Below are positions 26,400-34,078 of a stretch of 64,000 nt of DNA, in pieces (the stretch's first letter is position 1; each line of letters starts with the position of its first letter). This DNA is from Bacillus sp. CH30_1T (lineage in GTDB: Bacteria; Bacillota; Bacilli; Bacillales; Bacillaceae_B), in contig NZ_VTUY01000015.1 in the NCBI RefSeq assembly GCF_008364765.1, positions 1 through 64,000 of the forward strand, read 5' to 3'. The position numbers and the translations under genes are program-made. The notes under the pieces were generated by a model. That model saw nothing but the letters and a program-made list of their open reading frames with translations. It did no database searches and was not told where the DNA came from.

Positions 26400-26637
26400 G
26401 TAAACAAATGCAGAAAGGAAGGATTTGCCTTTAATGGTAGCCAATAGATATAATGAGGGAGAAAGAAGAAGCAAACAAAAAAGTTTTTTTAAAAGGTTTT
26501 GGCAAACATGAATTGTGGTAGAAGAAGGATAAGTATTCATTGATTATTATATAAATACCAGTTAGAATGATATTATTAGAAAATTCTTTCAATTAAATAA
26601 ACTAGAAAATTACATTATTTAAAAAGGGGATATTAAA

Positions 26638-26910
26638 ATGGAAAATACATTTGTGTACTCAAAAGATAATGCAAACCTTGGAGATACCGTTCAGTTCCAA
26701 AGAAAGAAACATGTAATCAATGGCGTGGTTACTACCCTTAGAGAAAATACGGTCATTGTCAAAATGGACAGGGATGTTGCGAAGAAGCTGGATTTACCTG
26801 ACGATCAAACCGTTGTGTCACATAAAAACTATGTCGTCATAGAACGCACAGAAAATGGCACACAACCTGTATTTGTATATGATGGGTGGAATAGCGCATT
26901 AAAAGCTTAA
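26638..26910 (+). CDS. DUF2187 (YkvS-like, KOW-type) small protein
   Basis: 90-residue soluble protein. The central GDTVQFQRKKHVINGVVTTL and VSHKNYVVIE match the DUF2187 family (B. subtilis YkvS), a short SH3-like KOW fold thought to bind RNA or ribosomes; no function is proven. It is about 30 residues longer than YkvS, with extra residues at both ends. AAAAGGGGA precedes the ATG. An AT-rich, gene-free spacer of about 240 bases lies upstream. Confidence 0.75.
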   Translation: MENTFVYSKDNANLGDTVQFQRKKHVINGVVTTLRENTVIVKMDRDVAKKLDLPDDQTVVSHKNYVVIERTENGTQPVFVYDGWNSALKA

Positions 26911-26927
26911 GTTCCAACATAAAAAAT

Positions 26928-26983
26928 AAAAGACCCTGAAACGCCTACCATTAATATGGATTAGACGTATCAAGGTCTTTTTA
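26928..26983. terminator. Bidirectional terminator
   Basis: Imperfect long stem AAAGACC...GGTCTTT with inner TGAAACG/CGTATCA pairs, T-rich on both sides, between convergent genes. Confidence 0.75.
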
Positions 26984-27015
26984 TGTGGAGTCTGACACTC
27001 TCAGCTACAATCAGA

Positions 27016-27273
27016 TTAATTTAATTTAGCTGCATATTCCTTCACCATTTCAATTGTGACAAGCTTTCTCTGTGGAACGACACCTTGACGGGCAAGGATA
27101 TTGATTTCATTTGTTACATGATTAATGGCATCCGTTGTAAACAGCTGATCATTCAAACAAAGCTGAACGGCTTCATCGATTGCTCTTTCTCTACGCTCAT
27201 CCAATATCATAAATTGTTGTACCAGTTGATTTTGCTTACTTGAATGCTTTGTAATATCTTTATGTACACTCAT
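27016..27273 (-). CDS. DUF2533 family protein (YpbS-like)
   Basis: 85-residue helical soluble protein, beginning MSVHKDITKHSSKQNQ and ending VPQRKLVTIEMVKEYAAKLN, a pattern of the small Bacillus DUF2533/YpbS family of unknown function. The start at 27273 has GAGAGGGATG upstream; an in-frame TTG seven codons earlier overlaps this site. Single gene between cls and the shared terminator. Confidence 0.72.
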   Translation of the reverse strand: MSVHKDITKHSSKQNQLVQQFMILDERRERAIDEAVQLCLNDQLFTTDAINHVTNEINILARQGVVPQRKLVTIEMVKEYAAKLN

Positions 27274-27360
27274 GATTTCATCCCTCTCTATCAATTACGC
27301 ATTATATCATCTATTATGCCTTCTTCCAGGCACTCATGGCAATGTCTTAGAATATCATTT

Positions 27361-28809
27361 CTACAAGATAGGGGACAGTAGCCTTGAAATTGATTCTTTC
27401 ACTTTGATCTTCATGGGTCTTTCATTATACTCTTCCATGGATAATTCTCTACTCTGCTCCATATCTTTCCTGAATACAGCGCTCAGACTTTCAGAGATGG
27501 TTTGATCATATAAAAAGGCATTTACCTCAAAGTTAAGGCGAAAGCTTCGTACATCAATATTTGCCGTTCCGACAGAAGAAATGGTTTCATCCACTACAAT
27601 GGTTTTGGCATGAATAAAGCCGTTATCATAAATATAAATTTTCACGCCTGCCTTCAGTAACTCACCAATGTATGAATAGGTCGCCCAATACACAAATAAA
27701 TGGTCCGGTTTGTTCGGAATCATAATACGGACATCGACTCCTGTAAGAGCAGCAATTCTCAACGAATCCAGCAGACTGACGTCAGGTATGAAATAAGGAG
27801 TTTGAATATAGATGGATCGTTTGGCAGTTGAAATCATTTTAATATAACCGTTTTTAATTTGCTCCCATTCAGAGTCGGGGCCACATGTCACAATCTGTAC
27901 TCCGGCATGACCAGTAAAGGAAGGCTGTGGGAAATATCGTGAATCGTAAGCAATCTTTTTTGAACGGCTGGCTTGATTCCAATCCAGAATAAACCGGGTT
28001 TGCATGGCAAGTGTTGAGCTCCCTACGATCCTCAAGTGAGTATCACGCCAATAACCGAACTTAGGATTCAAGCCCAGGTATTCATCTCCAATATTAAATC
28101 CGCCTACATAACCGACTTTCCCGTCAATAATCACGAGCTTTCGGTGGTTACGATAGTTTAGGCGGAGGTTGATAAAGGGAATTTTGGAAGGGAAAAACAC
28201 GTCCACTTCCCCTCCGGCTGCAAGAAGTTCTTTAAAGAAGCTTCTTCTTGTCCGCCGAGATCCCATTTCATCATACAGAACCCTGACCTTTACGCCTTGC
28301 TTTGCTTTCTCAGTAAGCTTCTCCAGGATCCGCTTGCCTAAGTGATCTCTCTTAAAGATATAATATTGAATATGAATATGATCCTGTGCTGCGTCCATGT
28401 CTGTCAATAAGGACTCGAATTTGTCCTCCCCATGGGTGAACAATTGTACTTCGTTATCCTGGGTCAAAAGAGCTTCATTATTCATAAGGTGCATATAAAT
28501 AAGGTCCTGATAGCGGGAGGACGTTTCATTTTTAAATGGGAATCGGTGTTCTTTCAGGGAGTGGATCTGCCTTTGAATCAAATCTTCAATGCCGATTTTC
28601 TTCATATCTTCCCAGTCGAATAACCGCTTTCTGCTTAAGTTCTGACCGAAGATTAAATAAAGAATAAATCCGAGAAGGGGAATGAAAAACAGAACCATAA
28701 GCCATGCCCAGGTCGCACTGGCATCTTTTCGTTCAAGGAAAATGATGACACCAGCGAGGACTAAGTTAAGAACAAATAAAACCCCTAAAAGAGTAGATAG
28801 GATACTCAT
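27361..28809 (-). CDS. cls: Cardiolipin synthase
   Basis: Membrane enzyme joining two phosphatidylglycerols to cardiolipin. 482 residues: two N-terminal membrane helices (about 3-25 and 33-55), then two phospholipase D-like domains with HKD motifs H222-x-K224-x4-D229 (HRKLVIID) and H400-x-K402-x4-D407 (HAKTIVVD). Family length is normal. Single gene; no partner genes nearby. Confidence 0.95.
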   Translation of the reverse strand: MSILSTLLGVLFVLNLVLAGVIIFLERKDASATWAWLMVLFFIPLLGFILYLIFGQNLSRKRLFDWEDMKKIGIEDLIQRQIHSLKEHRFPFKNETSSRYQDLIYMHLMNNEALLTQDNEVQLFTHGEDKFESLLTDMDAAQDHIHIQYYIFKRDHLGKRILEKLTEKAKQGVKVRVLYDEMGSRRTRRSFFKELLAAGGEVDVFFPSKIPFINLRLNYRNHRKLVIIDGKVGYVGGFNIGDEYLGLNPKFGYWRDTHLRIVGSSTLAMQTRFILDWNQASRSKKIAYDSRYFPQPSFTGHAGVQIVTCGPDSEWEQIKNGYIKMISTAKRSIYIQTPYFIPDVSLLDSLRIAALTGVDVRIMIPNKPDHLFVYWATYSYIGELLKAGVKIYIYDNGFIHAKTIVVDETISSVGTANIDVRSFRLNFEVNAFLYDQTISESLSAVFRKDMEQSRELSMEEYNERPMKIKVKESISRLLSPIL

Positions 28810-28958
28810 AGTATGTAAGGCTCCTTTAACTAGCTTTCTATAAGTAGTATACCTGAGATTGGAATAGAAAAAAATGACAAAGAAAAACAGAGCAGGCTGA
28901 AAGCTATCCGAACAATTATTTTTTATTAATGATACACGGACCGGAATTTAGGGTTCAC

Positions 28959-29000
28959 AAAAAAACGGATCACTGACTGATGGTCAGTGATCCGTTTTAC
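28959..29000 (-). terminator. Intrinsic terminator of the DUF819 gene
   Basis: Minus-strand stem AAACGGATCACTGAC/GTCAGTGATCCGTTT then T run. Confidence 0.92.
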
Positions 29001-29005
29001 ATAAA

Positions 29006-30208
29006 TTATAATGTCCTGCTTACCCATTCGGCAATCCAGGCACAGGCAACGGCGGCATAAGTCCCAACCACGTTACCTAATATCCCCATCAATAAACCTA
29101 CAGGGGCAAGAGAAGGCTGGAATACAGAGGCTACAACAGGAGCCGAGCTTGTTCCGCCGATGTTTCCTTGAGATCCTACAGCTACGAAGAACAGAGGAGC
29201 TCGTAGTAAGCGTGCCACTAAGAAAATGATGATCACATGAATGGCTAACCATACAATCCCCATTGCTACGTATTGGGGGGAATCCCATACATAAGCAAGA
29301 TCGGCTTTTGCTCCGATCGTTGCAAGCAGGAGATAAATTCCTGCGTATCCGATTTTACTTGCACCGTAGTTCTCAAGGGTACGAATCTTAGTAAAGGAGA
29401 AGATGATCCCGACTGCAGAAATGATCATAATTGTCCACGTTCCAGCAGAAAGAACATTTGAGACCGGTAACGTTTCTGAGAACTTTCGTACAACGTAAGC
29501 TACACCGAATCCTAAGCCAATGATGGCAGCCAGGTAAGGAACCTCGATAGGCTTGGCATTTTTACGTTGAATTTCTCCCATATCCTCATTTACCTTACGA
29601 ATGATCGAGTTATCCGCTTTGTTCCATTTATCGAATTTATGTTGGAATCCTGCCAGGGCAATCATGATTCCCATCCAGCTATATCCGACAACGGTATCGA
29701 CGACAATAATAGGCGAAAGGATTTCTTTCGGTGTACCAGTTGCTTCAATCATGGCTGCCATATTGGCACTTCCGCCAATCCAGCTTCCGGCAAGTGCCGC
29801 AACGCCAGTCCATGCGTCTTCAGGAAGAAACGGTTGGAATATGGCTAAAGCGATGGGTCCTCCAATCACGACACCAAGAGTCCCGGCAAGGAACATCGTA
29901 ATCGCTTTCGGACCAAGCTTTAATGTTGCGGGAACATTCGCAGAAAGAAGTAGCAATAATAATCCCACTGGTAATATGTAAGCTGATGTAAAGTCATATA
30001 AAGCCGACTGATCCGGGATGATTCCAAACGTTGTAGATAACATTGGAAGGAAATAAGTCCAGATTAATGGGGGAGCATAGTGAAAGAACTTCTGTAAGAA
30101 AGGATTCTTCGACTCTCCAAGAATGAACACAAGACCTACTAAGGCAGCTAAGTAAGAAAAGATTGCCATAGGTTCTTGAATAAAGATAGTGTCAAAACGC
30201 CACCACAT
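29006..30208 (-). CDS. DUF819 family membrane protein (YjcL-like)
   Basis: 400-residue membrane protein with about 11 hydrophobic segments. Conserved Gly-rich loops ALAGSWIGGSANMAAMIEAT and VGSQGNIGGTSSAPVVASVF are hallmarks of DUF819 (B. subtilis YjcL). These proteins are predicted transporters with an inverted repeat; the substrate is unknown. AAGGAGGTTTT lies upstream of the ATG. Monocistronic. Confidence 0.85.
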   Translation of the reverse strand: MWWRFDTIFIQEPMAIFSYLAALVGLVFILGESKNPFLQKFFHYAPPLIWTYFLPMLSTTFGIIPDQSALYDFTSAYILPVGLLLLLLSANVPATLKLGPKAITMFLAGTLGVVIGGPIALAIFQPFLPEDAWTGVAALAGSWIGGSANMAAMIEATGTPKEILSPIIVVDTVVGYSWMGIMIALAGFQHKFDKWNKADNSIIRKVNEDMGEIQRKNAKPIEVPYLAAIIGLGFGVAYVVRKFSETLPVSNVLSAGTWTIMIISAVGIIFSFTKIRTLENYGASKIGYAGIYLLLATIGAKADLAYVWDSPQYVAMGIVWLAIHVIIIFLVARLLRAPLFFVAVGSQGNIGGTSSAPVVASVFQPSLAPVGLLMGILGNVVGTYAAVACAWIAEWVSRTL

Positions 30209-30462
30209 AGTAAAACCTCCTTAAAAAATCAATAACAAGGTTTACTATAACATTGAAAACGGTTACTATTTAGAATTTTAATAAGTGCTAATCTTTGACC
30301 AATACTGAATAATAGAAGGGTCATACAAGTAACAGGGAGGAGTTACAGAGCCGTTTTCTCCATAAAAAAAGCCATAGGAGTCCATGGCAACATGTTGATT
30401 CTTCATATTAAGTAAAGAATGCTTGTGATGAGGATGTTTAATATAAATAGATCGGATAAGGA

Positions 30463-30630
30463 TTAATAATAATTCCAGAATCCTAAAGCGAATAATAAAA
30501 TACCCGTAATCATTGTAATACCAAATAACATAAATAAAAAATCAAGAATGCTGTCGGCGAAGACTCTTCTACGGTTTTCACTTTTAAAATGACGTACTTC
30601 CTTGCGATACGATCGTGCAGCACGACTCAT
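30463..30630 (-). CDS. Small membrane protein of unknown function
   Basis: 55 residues: a basic N-terminus (MSRAARSYRKEVRHFKSENR) and one membrane segment (about 25-52, ILDFLFMLFGITMITGILLF). A strong GGAGGAGG lies eight bases before the ATG, which supports real translation. I do not recognise a family. The start at 30657 in the same frame overlaps the ribosome site. Confidence 0.65.
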   Translation of the reverse strand: MSRAARSYRKEVRHFKSENRRRVFADSILDFLFMLFGITMITGILLFALGFWNYY

Positions 30631-30773
30631 AAAAACATCCTCCTCCATAAACATCATTTGTTTAACACATATTCGTCACAATACAAGAAAATCCTTCCTT
30701 AAAGTGAAAAATATGCCGACTTACCTATAACCAAGTCGAATGGAGGGACGGACCTTCTTTATATCTACAATAC

Positions 30774-30808
30774 AAAATAAGAGGCTATGCAAAGATAGCC
30801 TCTTATTC
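30774..30808 (-). terminator. Intrinsic terminator of the CBS gene
   Basis: Minus-strand stem AATAAGAGGCTA/TAGCCTCTTATT followed by TTGTATTG. A copy of the dispersed 12-mer (30744-30755) lies just beyond. Confidence 0.8.
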
Positions 30809-30847
30809 GGATAAAGAAAGCTTAGAAGTGAGTACCTGTAGCCTTAG

Positions 30848-31261
30848 TTAGCGGAGGTGATTTTGTGAAATTCCGCTAAGGGCGCTTCCGGCACTTTGAT
30901 CCGACTGCTGTTGTACTGCCAAATCTCCCAGAGCCAGCATCCCGACAAGCTGTCCGTTTTCCACGACAGGCAAACGACGGACTTGGTGTTGGGACATCAA
31001 AGCTGATGCTTCTTCAACCGAGGCATCCGGAGAGATTGTCACGACCTGCTGTGACATAACTTGAGAGACATTTCCCTGTGCACCCTGAGTCAGTCCACGA
31101 GTAGCAATATCACGGTCTGTTACCATACCGACAACTTGTCCGTTTTCAACAACGGGAACGGAACCAACATTTTTGGAACTCATTTTAGATGCGACGCTCT
31201 GAAGTGAGTCCTGATTTGAAGCGGCTTCCACATTTGTCGACATAATATCACGTACTTGCAT
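30848..31261 (-). CDS. CBS-domain protein, YhcV-like
   Basis: 137 residues made of a tandem CBS pair (about 7-58 and 70-122), with SVPVVENGQVVGMVTDRDIA and RRLPVVENGQLVGMLALGDL as the two repeat ends, then a Ser/Gln-rich tail. It matches B. subtilis YhcV in length and pattern. CBS pairs bind adenosine nucleotides; the role here is unknown. AAGGGGGAATT lies upstream of the start. Monocistronic. Confidence 0.85.
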   Translation of the reverse strand: MQVRDIMSTNVEAASNQDSLQSVASKMSSKNVGSVPVVENGQVVGMVTDRDIATRGLTQGAQGNVSQVMSQQVVTISPDASVEEASALMSQHQVRRLPVVENGQLVGMLALGDLAVQQQSDQSAGSALSGISQNHLR

Positions 31262-31390
31262 GTAAATTCCCCCTTAATCAAATTGGCAGTACACCATTAT
31301 TATTCAACAAATCCACTCAACTATTCTTAATGCGTTCAGCCATTATTTTCAAATGAGCGGGACTGACCTTTATAGAGTGCTTCTTGGATA

Positions 31391-31465
31391 TCATTTAGTA
31401 ATAAATACTTGAGTCCAATACGTCCTGTAAGATCCTCCTTTGGCATATCCCACTCCGATATGAGT
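31391..31465 (-). pseudogene. Decayed C-terminus of a CAP-domain protein
   Basis: The last 24 codons of this minus-strand frame read THIGVGYAKGG...YWTQVFITK, matching the C-terminus of the CAP lipoprotein at 15015 (THIGVGTAKDP...YWTQMFIAK). Upstream residues in the frame show no CAP similarity, so only the end of a gene remains. A stop codon is preserved. Confidence 0.75.
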
Positions 31466-31645
31466 AGGATTCGAAAATAGCCTTTTAAAATGTGTAAGTA
31501 GGGCAAAATAATCTAAGAAAAAGTGCGGAAATAGGATTATAGTTTCATTTTTAGGGAAAAGGAAAACCATTGACCATAAAGTGAAACTTTTCTTTAGAAT
31601 AAACGTACAAATAGGTAACGACATTTTGTAAAAGAGGTGAATAAC

Positions 31646-31795
31646 GTGGTAAAGGAGAACGATCGCTTAAAAAAAGTGATAACGAAATTGTCGAACGTTG
31701 GTGTTAATATTTCAAAAACGAAATCAAGACGTGAAATTCTTCATTCACTGAAGCAGTATCAGCCATTACCTAAGACGTTAACCCAAGACTATTAA
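31646..31795 (+). CDS. Small protein, Lmo0850-like
   Basis: 49 residues, starting MVKENDRLKKVITKLSNVGV, with a basic KTKSRREIL segment and the tail PKTLTQDY. GTG 31646 has AAAGAGG eight bases upstream; GTG 31637 in frame overlaps it. The pattern recalls the short Lmo0850 family of Bacillales, from memory only. Function unknown; no membrane segment. Confidence 0.6.
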   Translation: MVKENDRLKKVITKLSNVGVNISKTKSRREILHSLKQYQPLPKTLTQDY

Positions 31796-31878
31796 ACTGA
31801 CTGCTCGAGAAACATTGGACAGACATATTCCCCCTTTTTTCACGATATACTAAGTAGTAGTGAAGAGGAGGGGTAGGT

Positions 31879-32160
31879 ATGGAGAGAATGATGTTTGATT
31901 TACAAACATTAAAGGAAATCAGAAAGAAGGCAGATGAAATTTCATACTACTGTATGAGCCGAGATCAGCCAGATCCTCATCGTGTAAGCATGGCGTTAGA
32001 TCAGGTGTGTCGTGCACTTGCTATGTTTGCAGAAACGGAAATTCATCGAATGGAGAATCACCATATTCCTTATGACCCCGAAAGTTATATTAAAGGTCGT
32101 GTTGGAATTGCCTATCGATCTGTTCTCCAAGTCCCGCAAGAAGATTCCAATACAGCATAG
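31879..32160 (+). CDS. Hypothetical small helical protein
   Basis: 93 residues, soluble and probably helical, with DLQTLKEIRKKADEISYYC, a VCRALAMFAETEIHRMENHH segment and a conserved-looking SYIKGRVGIAYRSVL. GAGGAGGGG lies six to seven bases before the ATG. I do not recognise the family. A TIR-flanked element begins two bases after the stop. Confidence 0.6.
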   Translation: MERMMFDLQTLKEIRKKADEISYYCMSRDQPDPHRVSMALDQVCRALAMFAETEIHRMENHHIPYDPESYIKGRVGIAYRSVLQVPQEDSNTA

Positions 32161-32161
32161 T

Positions 32162-32295
32162 AAAAGAGGTTGACCCAAGAATTCAAGGGCATCTAAGTCA
32201 CGAACACATTATAGAAATAAATCAGAAACTCTGAAAGAATTAGGACTGGTCCTTTAAGGATGACATCACTCATCGTTTTGGGTCAGCCTCTTTTT
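32162..32295. repeat. 134-bp element with 17-bp terminal inverted repeats
   Basis: AAAAGAGGTTGACCCAA at the left end and TTGGGTCAGCCTCTTTT at the right end, one mismatch apart (a G-U pair in RNA). The interior has no gene. The ends also make a strong bidirectional terminator. It resembles non-autonomous dispersed elements with GAGG-type ends found in Bacillus intergenic regions. Confidence 0.65.
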
Positions 32296-32328
32296 ATTTA
32301 CTACTCTAAAAGTTAGGTGACGAGATTC

Positions 32329-33228
32329 ATGACAATGTTTTCGGATATATTGTTGGTCTGTAATGGGAAGGCAGGTCAAGGAACGTTAGAAGTTCTGTTA
32401 AAGGATGCTGTGCCCCCTTTATTAGATATCTGTACGAACTTAATTATTCATAAAACGAAAGAGAAAGGCGATGCCGAAAGAATTTGTAAGGAAAGGGGTA
32501 ATCAATATGAGCTGGTGGTCATTATGGGTGGTGACGGAACGATTCATGAGGCCATCAACGGATTGGCAGCCTTAGAAAAACGACCATTGGTAGGCATCCT
32601 CCCTGGAGGAACGTGTAATGATTTTGCACGCTCGTTACATATTCCCATGAATATTGGACAAGCTGTCCGACTCATCACCGATCGTCCTTTTGAAAAGGAT
32701 ATCGATATCGTCAAAGCGGACGAGCGGTATTTCAGCAATTTCTGGGGAACGGGGCTGGTCGCAGAGACGAGCGATAATATCGATGGGGGGTCAAAGAGTG
32801 TCCTTGGAAAACTGAGTTATTATATTAGTGCGTTTCAATCCATTCAGGAGGCCCCAATCTTAAATGTAAAGATAACAACGGAAAATGAGGTGATTGAAGA
32901 GGAAGTGGTGATGCTATTGGCCGCTAATGGACGTTCGATAGGCTCTAACCCACTGCCGAACTGCATTGATATGGAAGATGGGTTGATGGATATTTACGTC
33001 GTCAAGAAAAGCGGGTTTCCGTTATTAAAGGAATTTCTTGTTATCAAAAGTACAGGCAATATCAGCGAACAATATGACGATATTATTCATATTCAAGCAA
33101 GGGAAGCCCATATCGAACTTGGACAGAATGAAAAGCTTGATATGGATGGGGAATTATATGAAGGAACCAGGCAATCTCTTCAAGTGTTAAATAAGCATCT
33201 GCGATTTCTGGTTGGAATATCAGAATAA
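32329..33228 (+). CDS. Diacylglycerol/lipid kinase family protein (YegS/BmrU type)
   Basis: 299-residue soluble lipid kinase. The nucleotide-binding GGDGT is at 67-71 and the LPGGTCNDFARSL block follows about 25 residues later. The family phosphorylates diacylglycerol or related lipids; DgkB recycles diacylglycerol in B. subtilis, but this protein is nearer to the YegS/BmrU group and the lipid is unknown. ATG 32329 was preferred to GTG 32317 because TAGGTG precedes it by nine bases. Single gene. Confidence 0.87.
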   Translation: MTMFSDILLVCNGKAGQGTLEVLLKDAVPPLLDICTNLIIHKTKEKGDAERICKERGNQYELVVIMGGDGTIHEAINGLAALEKRPLVGILPGGTCNDFARSLHIPMNIGQAVRLITDRPFEKDIDIVKADERYFSNFWGTGLVAETSDNIDGGSKSVLGKLSYYISAFQSIQEAPILNVKITTENEVIEEEVVMLLAANGRSIGSNPLPNCIDMEDGLMDIYVVKKSGFPLLKEFLVIKSTGNISEQYDDIIHIQAREAHIELGQNEKLDMDGELYEGTRQSLQVLNKHLRFLVGISE

Positions 33229-33270
33229 AAAGCGAGCAAGGGTGATTATTTGTCACCTTGCTCGCTTTTT
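33227..33270. terminator. Bidirectional terminator
   Basis: Stem AAAAGCGAGCAAGGGTGA/GTCACCTTGCTCGCTTTT, T-rich on both strands, between convergent lipid kinase and VTT genes. Confidence 0.9.
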
Positions 33271-33276
33271 CTATGA

Positions 33277-33858
33277 TTATACAGTTTTCTTTCTCTTTTT
33301 TATAACCAAGTATACAAGATAAACGGCGATTAAGACGCCACCAGCACCAAGCGTAAGAAGTGTAAAGTTCTCTTCAATGAAAGGTTTTGCTTTAGCTCCG
33401 AGCGCTAAAATAATTGCACCTTCAAGGAAGAAACGAATTCCTCTTCCGATAATCGACCAGATCACAAGTACTCTGATCTTAACACCGGAAACCCCTGCGA
33501 AAATCGTGAAGATCTTATAAGGTACAGGTGTAAGTCCTGCGATTAAAAGAGCCATTGCTCCATATTTATTAAAGTATTCCTCTACCTTTTGAATCCTTTT
33601 TTCAGAGAAGAAATACACAAGGATCGGTCGTCCAAGTTTCTTACCAATCCACCAGCCAAGAAGGGCTCCGGTAACGGAAGCAATAGTCGTATAAAGTGCA
33701 TACAGCAATGCGCTATCCGGATTGGCAATGGCTAATGGAATCAGTATTACATCAGGTGGTATAGGGAAAAATGATGAATCGGCGAATGAAACTAGAATCA
33801 GTCCCCATACACCATAATCCAGTAACCATGCTTCGAAAGCGTGAAGTAGTTCAGACAT
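33277..33858 (-). CDS. VTT-domain (DedA/SNARE-associated) membrane protein
   Basis: 193-residue membrane protein of the DedA/VTT superfamily (YqaA-like). Marked by FADSSFFPIPPDVILIPLA, GWWIGKKLGRP and the GLTPVPYKIFTIFAG re-entrant loop. Related proteins act in phospholipid scrambling or undecaprenyl-phosphate recycling; its own role is unknown. GGAGATTACTC lies upstream of the ATG. Monocistronic. Confidence 0.85.
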   Translation of the reverse strand: MSELLHAFEAWLLDYGVWGLILVSFADSSFFPIPPDVILIPLAIANPDSALLYALYTTIASVTGALLGWWIGKKLGRPILVYFFSEKRIQKVEEYFNKYGAMALLIAGLTPVPYKIFTIFAGVSGVKIRVLVIWSIIGRGIRFFLEGAIILALGAKAKPFIEENFTLLTLGAGGVLIAVYLVYLVIKKRKKTV

Positions 33859-34078
33859 AAATTGAGTAATCTCCTTTATTGATCAAGCGTTATTTTCGAT
33901 TTTAATGGAACATAAGAAAGTATATCACTTTTCACAAAAGGAGTCATGAATTATCCTGTATGGATGAAACGAATTCACGGAAGTTTTCTATTTATAACAT
34001 TTAGCAAAGTTTGAATGAAAAAAGCTTTAAGCGAAATAATCTATTTCTCGGGAAATAGTGACAGAAATCTTATTGATT

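Noticed and set aside
26430-26512. 25-codon basic frame (MVANRYNEGE start)
   Set aside because: No well-placed ribosome site and no sign of conservation that can be judged by eye.
33949-34017. 22-codon frame after AAAGGAG
   Set aside because: Too short and without recognisable pattern; ribosome-site-like words are common in this AT-rich gap.
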